Of a stretch of 24,907 bases of DNA, positions 1 to 9,260 are shown in pieces. Location of the stretch: positions 796-25,702 of the forward strand of contig MNCI01008656.1 of the NCBI GenBank assembly GCA_015680685.1, written 5' to 3'. Origin of the DNA: Gnetum montanum (taxonomy: Eukaryota; Streptophyta; Gnetopsida; Gnetales; Gnetaceae). The stretch's first letter is position 1, and each line of letters begins with the position of its first letter. The notes under the pieces are model-generated. The model was given only the letters and a program-made list of their open reading frames with translations, did not search any database and was not told the origin of the DNA. The position numbers and the translations under genes are program-made.

Positions 1-817
1 ATGTTTTTCTCCTATGCTATCGAGGTGAAGGGTTGAGAAACTAACGAACTCTAACTAATGACTAAGTCTAAATTACCTAGCGTCAGCATCTGTTCCCACT
101 TACCGTACACACCCTGAATCGATGCAACCGCAGCTACCGCAGCTACCAAATGCTAATCGTTGCTGGGATCACCACGCGTAACGCACGTGCTCGAAGTGGT
201 CATACTGAGGCACCTAACTAGGAGGAAAGGGTTGAGAGAATCTATCTAGACTAAGTGCAATGAGCAGCTAATTCCTTGACTAATCGTACACATCTAGGAC
301 TACCACTGGGATTACCAAGCGTAGATCCTTGATACACCACTGGGTTACCAAGTAGTCACACTAGATGCTTGTAATCAAGTCGTACTCATACCGCATGCGA
401 TGAGCAGCCGATTCCTTGACTATCCGTACACATCCTTAGATGCTCGTAATCAAGTCGTACTCATTCTACATTCTAGGAGTTTTAGGGTGAGAGAGAAAAT
501 AATAAATAAAATCCTATTCCATGCACTACAAGGTTTATTCGGAAAGCTCGTCTTTATTGCCGTACACAACTTGTGTTCAGGTACAATGTTGCTCGAATAA
601 AGATCCGTTCACTTTGGGACTCCTACTGCGGGCACATGGAAAATATTCTATCTCTGGAGTGATTAAATTGCCAGAGTTTCCCTACTTCTAACTCAGGATG
701 GATAAACAAGGGAGAGCTGCCTCTTATTTATAGATATGGTGGCGGACCACGATATCGCGTACGCGACATCGTAGGGGATGACGGGATATCGCGGCCTATG
801 CGAATTGTGTCTCATCA
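1..817 (+). mobile_element. LTR of retrotransposon family 1 (copy A, cut by window start)
   Basis: This segment is collinear with the two solo LTRs at 1443-2413 (minus) and 14357-15172 (plus). Shared blocks include the segment ending in AATAAAG near 595, the 'cctcttatttatag' block near 720 and the GATATC palindrome cluster at 750-795. It ends at 811-817 in CTCATCA, the same terminus as the other copies. The family's TGATGAG start is not in the window, so this could be a solo LTR or the 3' LTR of an element lying upstream. It carries its own partial tandem duplication with a 140-bp period, seen as matching blocks starting at 260 and 400. No coding capacity is visible; the 66-codon ORF at 400-600 lies wholly inside the LTR. 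Confidence 0.8.
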
Positions 818-1024
818 ACTATACAAATTCAACCAATCCAAGGGTAAACATTCGTACTATAACTATAATTTCTAAAAAACAAATATTTTTTCCCAAAGAA
901 AGAAATTTGACTTAACAATATAGTTTCTATGCCCAAGACATAGTAAATAGAAACATATTATAAAAGAAGGTAAATGGTGCATTGTAAAAAATAACATAGC
1001 CCCTAATTACATAGCATGATATAT
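818..1024. repeat. Direct repeat, copy 1 (LTR A flank)
   Basis: This AT-rich stretch begins immediately after the end of LTR A with ACTATACAAATT. It is matched, with a short indel near its start, by 2711-2946. The match covers the 'cccaaagaaagaaatttgactta' region and the 'aaagaaggtaaatggtgca' region and ends near the GATATA/GATATAC point. The two copies then diverge. The word ACTATACAAATTT occurs again at about 1033. No gene is visible. Confidence 0.8.
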
Positions 1025-1442
1025 GTAACAAAACTATACAAATTTGCTTGCATGTTTCCTCCAATAGCTGGATGAGATAGGATTAAGTCTTGCAGAGTAA
1101 AAATTCACCCATTGATACTGTTGGTTATAGAATCCTCAAGTCTTAATAAAAAAATGTTTTTGTGACTTTGCACGTTTTAGCCATAGATTATACTGGAATT
1201 TGAACCTGCATCTTGGTCATTAAAAACAACTACATAGGATCACATGTACTACAAATTATGACTGCCAGAGAAAATCACATGTATGCTACCACACTTCAAA
1301 TAATCCATATGCTTTTTTATTTAGGTTCACAGATTAACCTAACTCACGGAACAAACTAGACAGGGGGTGATAAACCATGATACCATGACAGATTGTCCTT
1401 TAGTGTAGATTCAATTAACGAAAGAAAATGCCTGGTGCCAGC
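1025..1442. other. AT-rich intergenic DNA, nothing recognised
   Basis: No open frame of note, RNA gene or repeat partner was seen between the first direct repeat and the solo LTR. The last five bases, 1438-1442 (CCAGC), are the left target-site duplication of the solo LTR that follows. Confidence 0.5.
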
Positions 1443-1744
1443 TGATGAGTCGTGATATCACATCAGCCACGATATCGCATCGACCCCACGCGATATCATA
1501 GCCCGTCGCCAGTTCTATAAGTAAGAGGCGGCTTTCCCTTGTTTCATAATCTAAATCTAGACCCTTAGCTAAACTCTGGTAGTTTTACCATTCNAATGAG
1601 CCGTGATATCACATCAGCCGTGATATCACATCGACCCCACGTGATATCATAGCCCGTCGCCAGTTCTATAAGTAAGAGGCGGCTTTCCCTTGTTTCATAA
1701 TCTAAATCTAGACCCTTAGCTAAACTCTGGCAGTTTTACCATTC
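1443..1744. repeat. 150-bp duplication flanking a single N
   Basis: Segments 1443-1593 and 1595-1744 align end to end around the ambiguous base at 1594. They differ at about seven positions, all transitions and several at CpG-derived sites inside the GATATC palindromes. Copy C of the same LTR has this segment once. The pattern fits two unmerged contig ends or two haplotypes joined at an N, although a real tandem duplication is possible. Confidence 0.85.
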
Positions 1745-2413
1745 CAGAGATAGAATAATTTCCATGTGCCTGCAGTAGGAGTCTCAAAGTGAACAGATCT
1801 TTATTTGAGCAAATTGTACCTGAGCACACATTTGTGTACGAAAATAAAGATGAACTTTTTGATAAACCTTGTAGTACATGGACTAAGCTAAATAGGACTT
1901 AATTACTATTGAATGTTTAAATGCTTTCTTAGACAATTAATCTCTCTCAACCCTTTATTCTCCTAGTTAAGTGCATTCAGTACGACTGCTTCGAGCACGT
2001 GTGTGACGCTTGGTAACCCAGTAACGAGTAGCGTTTGGTAATCCCAGTAGTGTTGCACTAGTTCAGGGTGTGTGCAGCAAGTGGGCACTGGTTCAGGGTG
2101 TGTGCAGCAAGTGGGAACGGATACTGGTGCTAGGACCATTAAAACTTAGTTAGCGAATAGTTAGTCACTTAGTCTCTTCACCCTTCCCTCTTAGCATAAG
2201 GCGTTAAAAAGATAAAAGACATAAAAATCACATACCTCAAACTTACTTAACCATACAACCATGACAATACAAGTAAGTTTGGGAGACAACGATTGATCAA
2301 CCTTAAGTGTTTCATTAGGGTGCGTAAGCACTTAGTACTTGGAGTTCGACCTGCTCGCGCATGTAACGCTCGTATCCGTATGGTTGAGTGTAGGGGTACC
2401 TCGCCACTCATCA
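1443..2413 (-). mobile_element. Solo LTR of family 1 (copy B) with 5-bp target duplication
   Basis: Read on the minus strand, this begins TGATGAG (at 2413) and ends CTCATCA (at 1443), a 7-bp terminal inverted repeat with TG..CA ends as expected of an LTR. It is flanked by CCAGC at 1438-1442 and again at 2414-2418, a 5-bp target-site duplication. No internal retrotransposon sequence is present, so it is a solo LTR, the usual product of LTR-LTR recombination. Its length is 971 bp, but 1443-1593 and 1595-1744 are two copies of the same segment around the N at 1594. Without one copy it would be about 820 bp, nearly the 816 bp of copy C. The ORF at 2339-2575 crosses the LTR edge and is not a gene. 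Confidence 0.9.
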
Positions 2414-2418
2414 CCAGC

Positions 2419-2710
2419 TAAAAGGGCCAGCATCACATGTTCACCATTTAATGAAATAAACCACTGTTTTACGAAACAAACTAGTAAAAACTGGAAATAC
2501 AACCTTGCCTATGTCACCAACACAACTTTTCCGTTGGAACGTAACAAGGTAAAAAGGCAAAAACATCATTATTAAATATTCAACTTTTAACCACAGTATG
2601 ATAAAACAAATGCAAGGGGAAGAACTTTAACCATAACCTTTGCAAAACACACGTTTCTTTAAAATTTTTTTTATTTTAAACAAAAAACTCGAGGTGGTGT
2701 TTTAACCTCT
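2419..2710. other. AT-rich intergenic DNA, nothing recognised
   Basis: This lies between the solo LTR target duplication and the second direct repeat. It contains T- and A-runs near 2660-2690. No gene or RNA feature is supported. Confidence 0.5.
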
Positions 2711-2946
2711 ACTATACAAATTTAGCCAATCCAACAAACCTTAAGTTGGGTAAACATTCACAGTTAAATGCGTACTATAACTATAATTTCTAGAAAACAA
2801 ATATTTTTTTCCCAAAGAAAGAAATTTGACTTAATAGTATAGTTTCTATGCCCATGACATAGTAAATAGAAACATATTATAAAAGAAGGTAAATGGTGCA
2901 TTGTAAAAAATAAGATAACCCCTAATTACATAGCATGATATACGTG
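2711..2946. repeat. Direct repeat, copy 2 (uninterrupted version of the LTR A flank)
   Basis: This matches 818-1024 in the same orientation. It starts at ACTATACAAATT and carries about 25 extra bases after 'ccaatcca'. Here the shared sequence is preceded by ordinary AT-rich DNA instead of an LTR, so this copy looks like the paralogous empty site for LTR A. Confidence 0.8.
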
Positions 2947-2995
2947 ATATGCTATAAGATTCGGTAAATATAATTTATTATAAGAATAGAAGCAC

Positions 2996-3036
2996 AACCC
3001 TACACCTACCCCTACCCTTACCCCTAACTTTACCTT
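2996..3036. repeat. Degenerate telomere-like C-rich tract
   Basis: The tract is a short run of CCCTA-type words (ccctac, acctac, ccctta, ccctaac). It resembles the plant telomere unit CCCTAAA but is irregular. It could be a relic interstitial telomeric tract or simple sequence; it is too short to decide. Confidence 0.4.
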
Positions 3037-3234
3037 TTTTTAATTTGCATGCATAACATGGCTAAGTAGAGATTAACCACTATAAAAAAGGAGGAGGACT
3101 GTGAAAGATGTGTAAGGGTGGTGGTTTTCTTGGGCTCTCCCCATGGTTCGGGGGCCATGGAACACTCTAAGGTGCCTTGGGTGGCTCTCAAGTGTTAGAA
3201 AACCCATCCTGGCTTAGCGGTACCAAGCCAACAT

Positions 3235-3386
3235 TAGGACACTCTCCTGTTGTAACTCTCTCTCTTTAAGTTCTCTTCATAATACCCTCACTTAGAGAAC
3301 TACATGGCCCTAGGACACTCTCCTATTGTAACTCTCTCTCTTTAAGTTCTCTTCATAATACCCTCACTTAGAGAACTACATGGCCC
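3235..3386. repeat. 76-bp tandem duplication
   Basis: Units 3235-3310 and 3311-3386 are identical except for one base in the first 20 (cctGttg versus cctAttg). Such near-identity implies a recent event or an assembly effect, but no N marks the junction. It lies about 2.2 kb upstream of the cyclin start codon. There is no coding content. Confidence 0.9.
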
Positions 3387-3531
3387 TGACTTGTACACCA
3401 TAACCATAACCTAACCCACAGCATGTTAGATGGAAAGGACCCACTGTTATGGACAAAACAAATGTTTTAATTGGATTTTCATGGACCACCCACCGTCGTC
3501 GTCACTATTTCACATGAAGTAGCTGGAGCAG

Positions 3532-3542
3532 GAGCCGTTGGG
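3532..3542 (-). promoter_or_regulatory. MSA-like element upstream of the cyclin gene
   Basis: On the minus strand this reads CCCAACGGCTC. It matches 10 of 11 positions of the plant mitosis-specific activator consensus YCYAACGGYYA, the site for three-repeat MYB proteins that drive G2/M genes. These sites can act in either orientation. Its position upstream of an A-type cyclin fits the expected S to M expression, but a single match could be chance. Confidence 0.4.
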
Positions 3543-3893
3543 AACGTGCAGCACAAATTTTCCCCTACAAAAGTGCCCCGCCAGGCACCAGCAACATCTT
3601 TGGGTTTTGAATGCCGACCAATTATATATGATTATACAGGGTCAAATTTTTCCGTACCAAATTCCTGCTTTCAAACCCAAAAAAACACATATCAAGACAA
3701 TCGTTTAAAACGCAAAGCAAAATCAAAACCAGGGAGGGTCGTATCTGTTGTAGCCCAAAGCGCGCGCGTTGGAAACCGCAAATTTCGAAAAAAAAAAACA
3801 AAAGACAGCGACGACATTTGTTTCGGGTCCAGGCTACTGCCACGTCACGCAAAAGAACAAAAACAAGTCAAAACATCTGAGGTTTGCGACTGA

Positions 3894-3931
3894 GCGGGAA
3901 ACCACCACTGATTCCTTGAGCGGTTTCCCGG
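3894..3931. promoter_or_regulatory. Paired E2F-like sites in a dyad
   Basis: GCGGGAAA at 3894-3901 is the reverse complement of TTTCCCGC, a canonical E2F/DP site. TTTCCCGG at 3924-3931 fits the looser WTTSSCSS consensus in the opposite orientation. The surrounding bases form an exact 9-bp dyad, CGGGAAACC at 3895-3903 and GGTTTCCCG at 3922-3930. E2F control is well known for plant S-phase genes. The pair sits in a GC-richer stretch just before the probable 5' UTR of the cyclin gene, so a promoter role is plausible. Confidence 0.5.
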
Positions 3932-4029
3932 CAACGGGGCAGTTTTCCGAGCAATGCGTTTGAATTTTAAAAATGAGCGGGCCAAGGCAGGAGAGCCCGG
4001 GCTAGGAAAACGGGCGGTATCCTTTCGTC

Positions 4030-5550
4030 TCTGGCCATTATTTGGAGAACCGGAGCGCTAGTAGCCCTTCCCTTGTTATTGTTGGTGATCAATGTCTGTT
4101 GTTGCTATATCTATCAATCAATTGTTTGATTGATTCTTTCTTTGAGGAGCATTGCCATTGCCCTTGCCGTTGCTGTTGCTATTGCCGTGCTGGGAGCAGC
4201 GAAACAAGAAGAAGAAGAAGAGGAGCTCTCTCTCTCACTTTGCGCTTGCTGTGTGCAACCCTAGCAGCAGCAGCAGCAGTAGCGAGGGAGTGATCGGACG
4301 CTCCTCCATTTATTTCTTCGCCATTTCGCTCTGCATTCGCTGTTCGGGGCAATCGCCTGCTGTTTCTGGTTTGAGATTTTACGTTTTTATTTGCATTTTA
4401 AGTTTTTTACGATCTTTTGAGGTTTTTGTGTGCTCTAGCTTGTTTTCAGGATGGACATGTGCTCTTCTGCGAGCGTCCTTTTTGAATTTCCTTGCGTTAG
4501 TCGCTGCTAGGGAAGATTCGGTGCCTGCATTGGCTTGTTTTGCCTTTGATATTGTTTCCTCCTCGTTTTCAACACTTGGAAATAAAGGCCAACGGACAGA
4601 AACTGTGTTTGCTGTTTAAGCGCATTGTTGTTCGATGCCTCATTCGATGCTTTTGTATCTATATTGATGTGCTAGGGCCATGTACAACCGAAGTGATATA
4701 GAAGTGTGTTTGTGTTTTTTAGCATTTTTTCGTCGTTGTAGCATTTTTAGTTAGTGTTTCTCCGTTTATGAACGTTCTATTTTAGAAATTTTGATTGATC
4801 TTTTATATGATTTTTGGCTTCACGGCTATATGTTTGACCGAATATATTTCATATAGTGTCAAATTGTGTTGTTCTAAAGGGAGCATTAGGTGGTTATATA
4901 AGTGATAATGAGTGCTCAAAATCCTTTTGTAAGGCCGATCTCTTTTCACTTTCTTATATTTGCTGTTTATTCATTTAAGAGGTACATCTGTAATTTTTTT
5001 TCCACTGACTTTTCCAGGACCCTTCCTTGGTGGCATAAGCACTAACCCTCTAGATGAAGATCTTTATCTGTTTTTCCTTTATTTTGAAATACATATAATG
5101 AAGAGCCATAAAGATTTTGTTGGGTTTTACCAATTTCTAGAATCATTTTTGAAACTAAATTTGTTGAAACTTTGCTTTGGAGAACGGAATCTGTCTGTTT
5201 GAACCTTATTTGGAGATGTTTAGTTTAGGCAATAAGATAAATTTATGTCATTTTGTAGGCATAATCTATAAACATCCTTTAAACCAGGCGTTGAGACTTT
5301 CAGCCGTTTTTAAAGATTTCCAAAAGGATTTAGCAAAAAATTTAGTTTATGAATTGTGTATGTGAAACGATTGATTGTATATGAATTTTACCATTTTTAG
5401 TTTAACGAATCACTGGTGAAATCGTCCTTTATGTGTTCAGAAACAAATACCGTGTCTGGGTGTTCTCCCCTGTTTCTAATTTACCACCTTCATTGTGATT
5501 TGCAGTTTGACCTTGAAGACATTACCGTGTATAAAGCCACGTGACTTAAA
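4030..5550 (+). promoter_or_regulatory. Probable cyclin 5' UTR with a 5' UTR intron
   Basis: From about 4030 to 4370 the sequence has features common in plant leaders: an AAG-rich run near 4206-4220, a CT run near 4225-4237, an AACCCTAG telo-box-like word at 4257-4264 and a CAG run just after it. A GT at 4369 follows, then about 1.1 kb of T-rich, intron-like DNA ending in 'tgatttgcag' at 5505. A second leader exon, 5506-5550, then runs into the start codon and contains no upstream ATG. The proposed intron, 4369-5505, is inferred from composition and splice-site shape; other donors are possible. Frames here (4042-4293, 4152-4619) encode only low-complexity peptides. Confidence 0.5.
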
Positions 5551-8500
5551 ATGAAAGAAAATCAGGCTTCCAACGTTCGCATCACACGGTCCAGAGCTGC
5601 CAAAGCTGCAGCGAACGGATCCTTCCCAGTTTTACAAGAGCTTCCTGTTGTCCCGGCTTTATATAGGAAATCCAAGAATAAGAGGGTGGCAACAGACGAC
5701 CCAGATGTAACCGGTACTGACAGCGTGTCTGAGCCCATCAAGAAGCGTGCAGTTCTAGCGGACATAACAGACGATGAAGTAGTTAATGGGTTTGTGAAAA
5801 ATACGGCAATGCTTAATAATGTAAGTTTTCACATTGAACATTTCGAAATTTGGTTATATCAATTAATTTTTTTAATCTTGTATTTGAATGTTTAAACTTA
5901 CTTTCATTTATATATAAATGTTTCATTTAAATATGTTGGCCGGATAGACTATGAATTATGTTTTAACTGCAGGCTACAGATGAAGGTGTAATTGGAAAAA
6001 CGAAGATCAGGTCGTCTTCTATAAGGATGGGTACGCATGACCTAGCAACCGGGTTCGACCTGTCTTGTGTTGATCCTGAGGATCTCATTGCTGACAGTAA
6101 CATTGACCTGAACAAAGAAAATGAAATTGATGGCTGCCTTGGCTTAGTTAAGGGAAACAGGATTGAGGGTGAATTGAAAAAAATTGATGCTAAGCCTAAG
6201 CGCTCGAATGCAGCAGTAAATCATACTGCAGAGAATATTTTAACAGAGAGAAAGCCATTAACTGAAAGGCAAGCTTCGCAGTTGCACAAATTTGTTCTAA
6301 CCAAAGGTACAGAAAATGCATTTATGACAGTTTTATGAGTTTTCAATTTAATTTTGCAGTTCACAATGATATATATAGCTCAAAATATTTTTTTCCTGAT
6401 TAGAAGTTTTTACGATATGAGTGTTTTTTTACGTTTTTGGATATTTTTTTTTGCTGTAAAATTTTGGGGTGGCTTCTCAAGGTCCTGTTTTATACAGATA
6501 GGGCAGAAAGCCAAATTGTTCAGCCAAAAATTTCAAAAGACACTCCATGGCATGCGGCCTTTGTGGATATTGATACAGAGCATGGTGATCCTCAGATGTG
6601 CACCACCTATGCTAAAGACATATATGCTAATTTGCGTGTTATCGAGGTTTGTATTGCATTACCTTTTGTTGAGTGTTGTCAGCTTTGTCAACTACAAATG
6701 TTTAAATGGTTGTGCTTATTTTAGCTAAAGAAACGCCCGTTGACGAATTTCATGGAATCTGTTCAAGATGATATCAACGCACATATGCGCAGCATTTTGA
6801 TCGACTGGCTTGTAGAGGTACCGGATCTAAGCCTGGAATTGTCGTTGCTTATTGTTTACGACATCCTTTAGACCTATTTGAAATTATTAATATCCTTTAT
6901 TTGTTCTATTAATTGTTTTATTAATGAGTTTAGGTAACTAGGTACTGACATTTAAGCCTCCTCATTAATGGGATTTTCTTCAAAATCATGACTTCATATT
7001 TACCAGGTTTTATTTTGGATAACTTGAATGAAATATCCCCATTTTCGGGATGTTATTATTATTATCATTTCGTTATACTTCGGCTAATTGTACGTTGTAC
7101 CTGCCACCTAGGCGGGTTGGTCAGTCCTTAATACTCAGTGATAGCAGATGATAACTCAAGTTCATTGGCCGGGATTTTACACCTAGCAAACAAAGAACAA
7201 AGGTTTTAAGATGTTTGATACTAAATAACTGCTTAGCCGTCTGCTACTTGGAATTGAGAGAAGGAAAAATGGAAGTAGTCGTCATTAGCTTGCTCTATTT
7301 TGTTGAAAGATCCCTCTACGCTACAGTTGCATGTTATTCTTTGATTATACTAGAATTTTTTTGTCATGCCCCTATTGATAGAACTATTAGTTATGTGCAA
7401 ATTAAGTGCTAGCAATAATGGTATCTAGCTGAAGTGATTAGGATCATTACAAATCCTTTTAATTATACAGAGCTGAAACACCCCAGATTAATAAAAAAAA
7501 CAATAAAAAAAATCCATTGGTAGATTGTCAGAAGAATCTGTCTCGTCTGCAACTAAGAATTTAAAGGACATTGAAAGAGCATTATCCTTACAAACCACTT
7601 ACAATGAATGAGATGACAAAATCTTTTAAAATGCTGCCAAAGTTTAGGGAGCGGTAGTATTTAAAGGAAACTTCTCTTTAATGTAGTCCTTAATAAAAAG
7701 GTCTATATTATAAATTTTTTTTAGTTTATACTGTTAAAAAGTTTTAAGGGCAGCAAATTCGACACTACTGTACCATATGCTCCTAGTTATAACTTTTCAA
7801 ATGGATTTTTATGATGTCTGGATTATTCGTTGCAGGTATCAGAGGAGTACAAACTTGTTCCAGATACTCTATATTTGACTGTGAATTATATTGATAGATT
7901 CCTTTCGGGGAATGCTGTGCAACGACAACAGCTGCAGCTAGTAGGTGTTACATGCATGCTCGTAGCTGCGTAAGTATTACGTTGCCTATCTGATTTTAGC
8001 TGCTGTACTTGTTTGTATGTAAAAGTAACTGTCTTTAACTTATCTGCAGAAAGTATGAGGAGATCCGTGCTCCTAACGTGGAGGAATTTTGCTATATCAC
8101 TGACAATACATATACAAGAGAGGAGGTGAGCTTTTACCCGTTAATACCTTCATATCATCCATTTGGCTTGTCATGTGTCGTGTCCCTAAAACATTGTTTT
8201 CTGTGTTCAACAGGTTCTAAGTATGGAAATCAATATACTAAATCATTTCCAGTACAGTCTTACTACGCCCACTACAAAGACCTTTCTAAGGTAACAAGCA
8301 CTTGATTTGAATTTTTATGTACAGCAGTAGTAATATTTTTGTCTAAAATTCTTTTGTTTTGCAATATTTTGTACAGACGTTTCGTTCGGGCAGCTCAAGC
8401 GTCATGTAAGGTATTTATCTCTGTTTTGCCTTTTCTGTTATTTAATACATTCGTTTTCTTCAGCCACTAAGTAAACTAATTCAACTGTAATTACACTTGG

Positions 8501-9086
8501 ATAATTTATTTCAGGTTTCGGCGTTGCACTTGGAATTCTTGGGAAATTATCTTGCAGAATTAACACTATTGGAGTACGCCTTTCTCCAGTTCCCTCCATC
8601 ATTAATAGCGGCATCTGCTGTGTTTATCGCTAAAGTGACACTTGACCCTACTGTGCACCCATGGGTAAATACGTAAATGCTACTTTTATATTCTTTTATT
8701 CCGTTTGTTAGTATATTTATTATTCCATTTAAACTTGTAGAACACAACATTACAACATTACTCGGGCTACAAAGCATCTGAGCTAAAGGCTTGTGTACAT
8801 GCTATACATGAGTTGCAACTAAACAGAAATGCATCCAATCTGACTGCTGTTAGGGAGAAATACCGGCAGCACAAGGTAAAATGCATCGTTTTAAGATTTT
8901 TATCTTTACTTTTATATTTGTTTTTTTTTTCTAAAAATTGTTTCTGTTCAGGTTGATTAACTTGTAATAACTGATTTCTTGCAGTTTAAATCTGTGGCCA
9001 ATTTGACGCCGCAAACCATAATTAATCCGCAGTTCTTTGATGACATCAATGTGCCGACATTCAAGTTGAAATCTGTAACCAGTTAG
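5551..9086 (+). CDS. CYCA: A-type cyclin (CYCA2-like), 11 coding exons, complete
   Basis: Exons: 5551-5820, 5973-6306, 6498-6646, 6725-6817, 7836-7969, 8050-8125, 8214-8290, 8377-8410, 8515-8664, 8741-8875, 8985-9086. They sum to 1554 bases and 517 residues with no internal stop, and every intron is GT-AG. An in-frame TGA at 5542-5544 fixes the ATG. The product is an A-type cyclin, the regulatory subunit that binds cyclin-dependent kinases from S phase to mitosis. Visible features: a basic N-terminus (RITRSRAAKA, residues 10-19); a destruction box RAVLADITD at 66-74, the APC/C degron; FVDID at 223-227; MRSILIDWLVE at 272-282 running into the A-type hallmark LVEVS; the cyclin-box lysine in KYEEI (K328) and its partner glutamate E357; and a cyclin C-domain at about 355-485. 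The N-terminal half and degron resemble CYCA2. AVREKYRQHK and the FF near the C-terminus recall CYCA1. The gene looks intact. Intron 4 is long (1018 bp); the others are 76-191 bp. Confidence 0.95.
6818..7835 (+). other. Intron 4 of the cyclin gene (1018 bp)
   Basis: This intron separates the two halves of the LVE|VSEEY motif, with GTACCG at the donor and TTGCAG at the acceptor. It is T-rich, and I saw no repeat, RNA gene or inserted element in it. The 65-codon frame at 7215-7412 has no recognisable content. Confidence 0.85.
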
Positions 9087-9184
9087 TAAGGGATCACAAA
9101 TTTTTGAATGACTGTTCACATTGAAGTTGAATTCAGTAACTAGTTTTTAGGGGATTGCAAATTTTGAATGACTGCTTATTCAAT
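9063..9184. repeat. Diverged 61-bp tandem duplication of the CDS end
   Basis: The last coding bases, the stop codon and about 37 bases of 3' UTR (from 9063) recur in diverged form from 9124. 'aagttga', 'gtaac.agtt' and 'aaatttttgaatgactg' are the alignable blocks. The first copy contains the real stop at 9084-9086; the second is 3' UTR. Confidence 0.65.
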
Positions 9185-9260
9185 GTTACAATTGAATATG
9201 TTGAGGGTCAAAAATTCATGGGCCCTTTCAGAATGTTAATTTAACTTAAATTTTTAATAC
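9087..9260 (+). other. Probable cyclin 3' UTR
   Basis: This is the AT-rich sequence between the stop codon and the start of the tandem repeats. No clear AATAAA signal was found; AT-rich words near 9235-9260 could serve for polyadenylation. The transcript end is not determined. Confidence 0.4.

Noticed and set aside
3471-3893. 140-codon open frame upstream of the cyclin
   Set aside because: It starts at TTG, not ATG. It covers the probable promoter with the MSA and E2F-like sites, has no recognisable motif and ends in low-complexity Lys-rich text. Opposite-strand and other frames are open over the same stretch.
4042-4619. Two overlapping frames with Leu/Pro, Lys and Ser runs
   Set aside because: The peptides follow from simple-sequence runs (CTT/AAG, CT, CAG) in a leader-like region, and the frames end inside the proposed 5' UTR intron.
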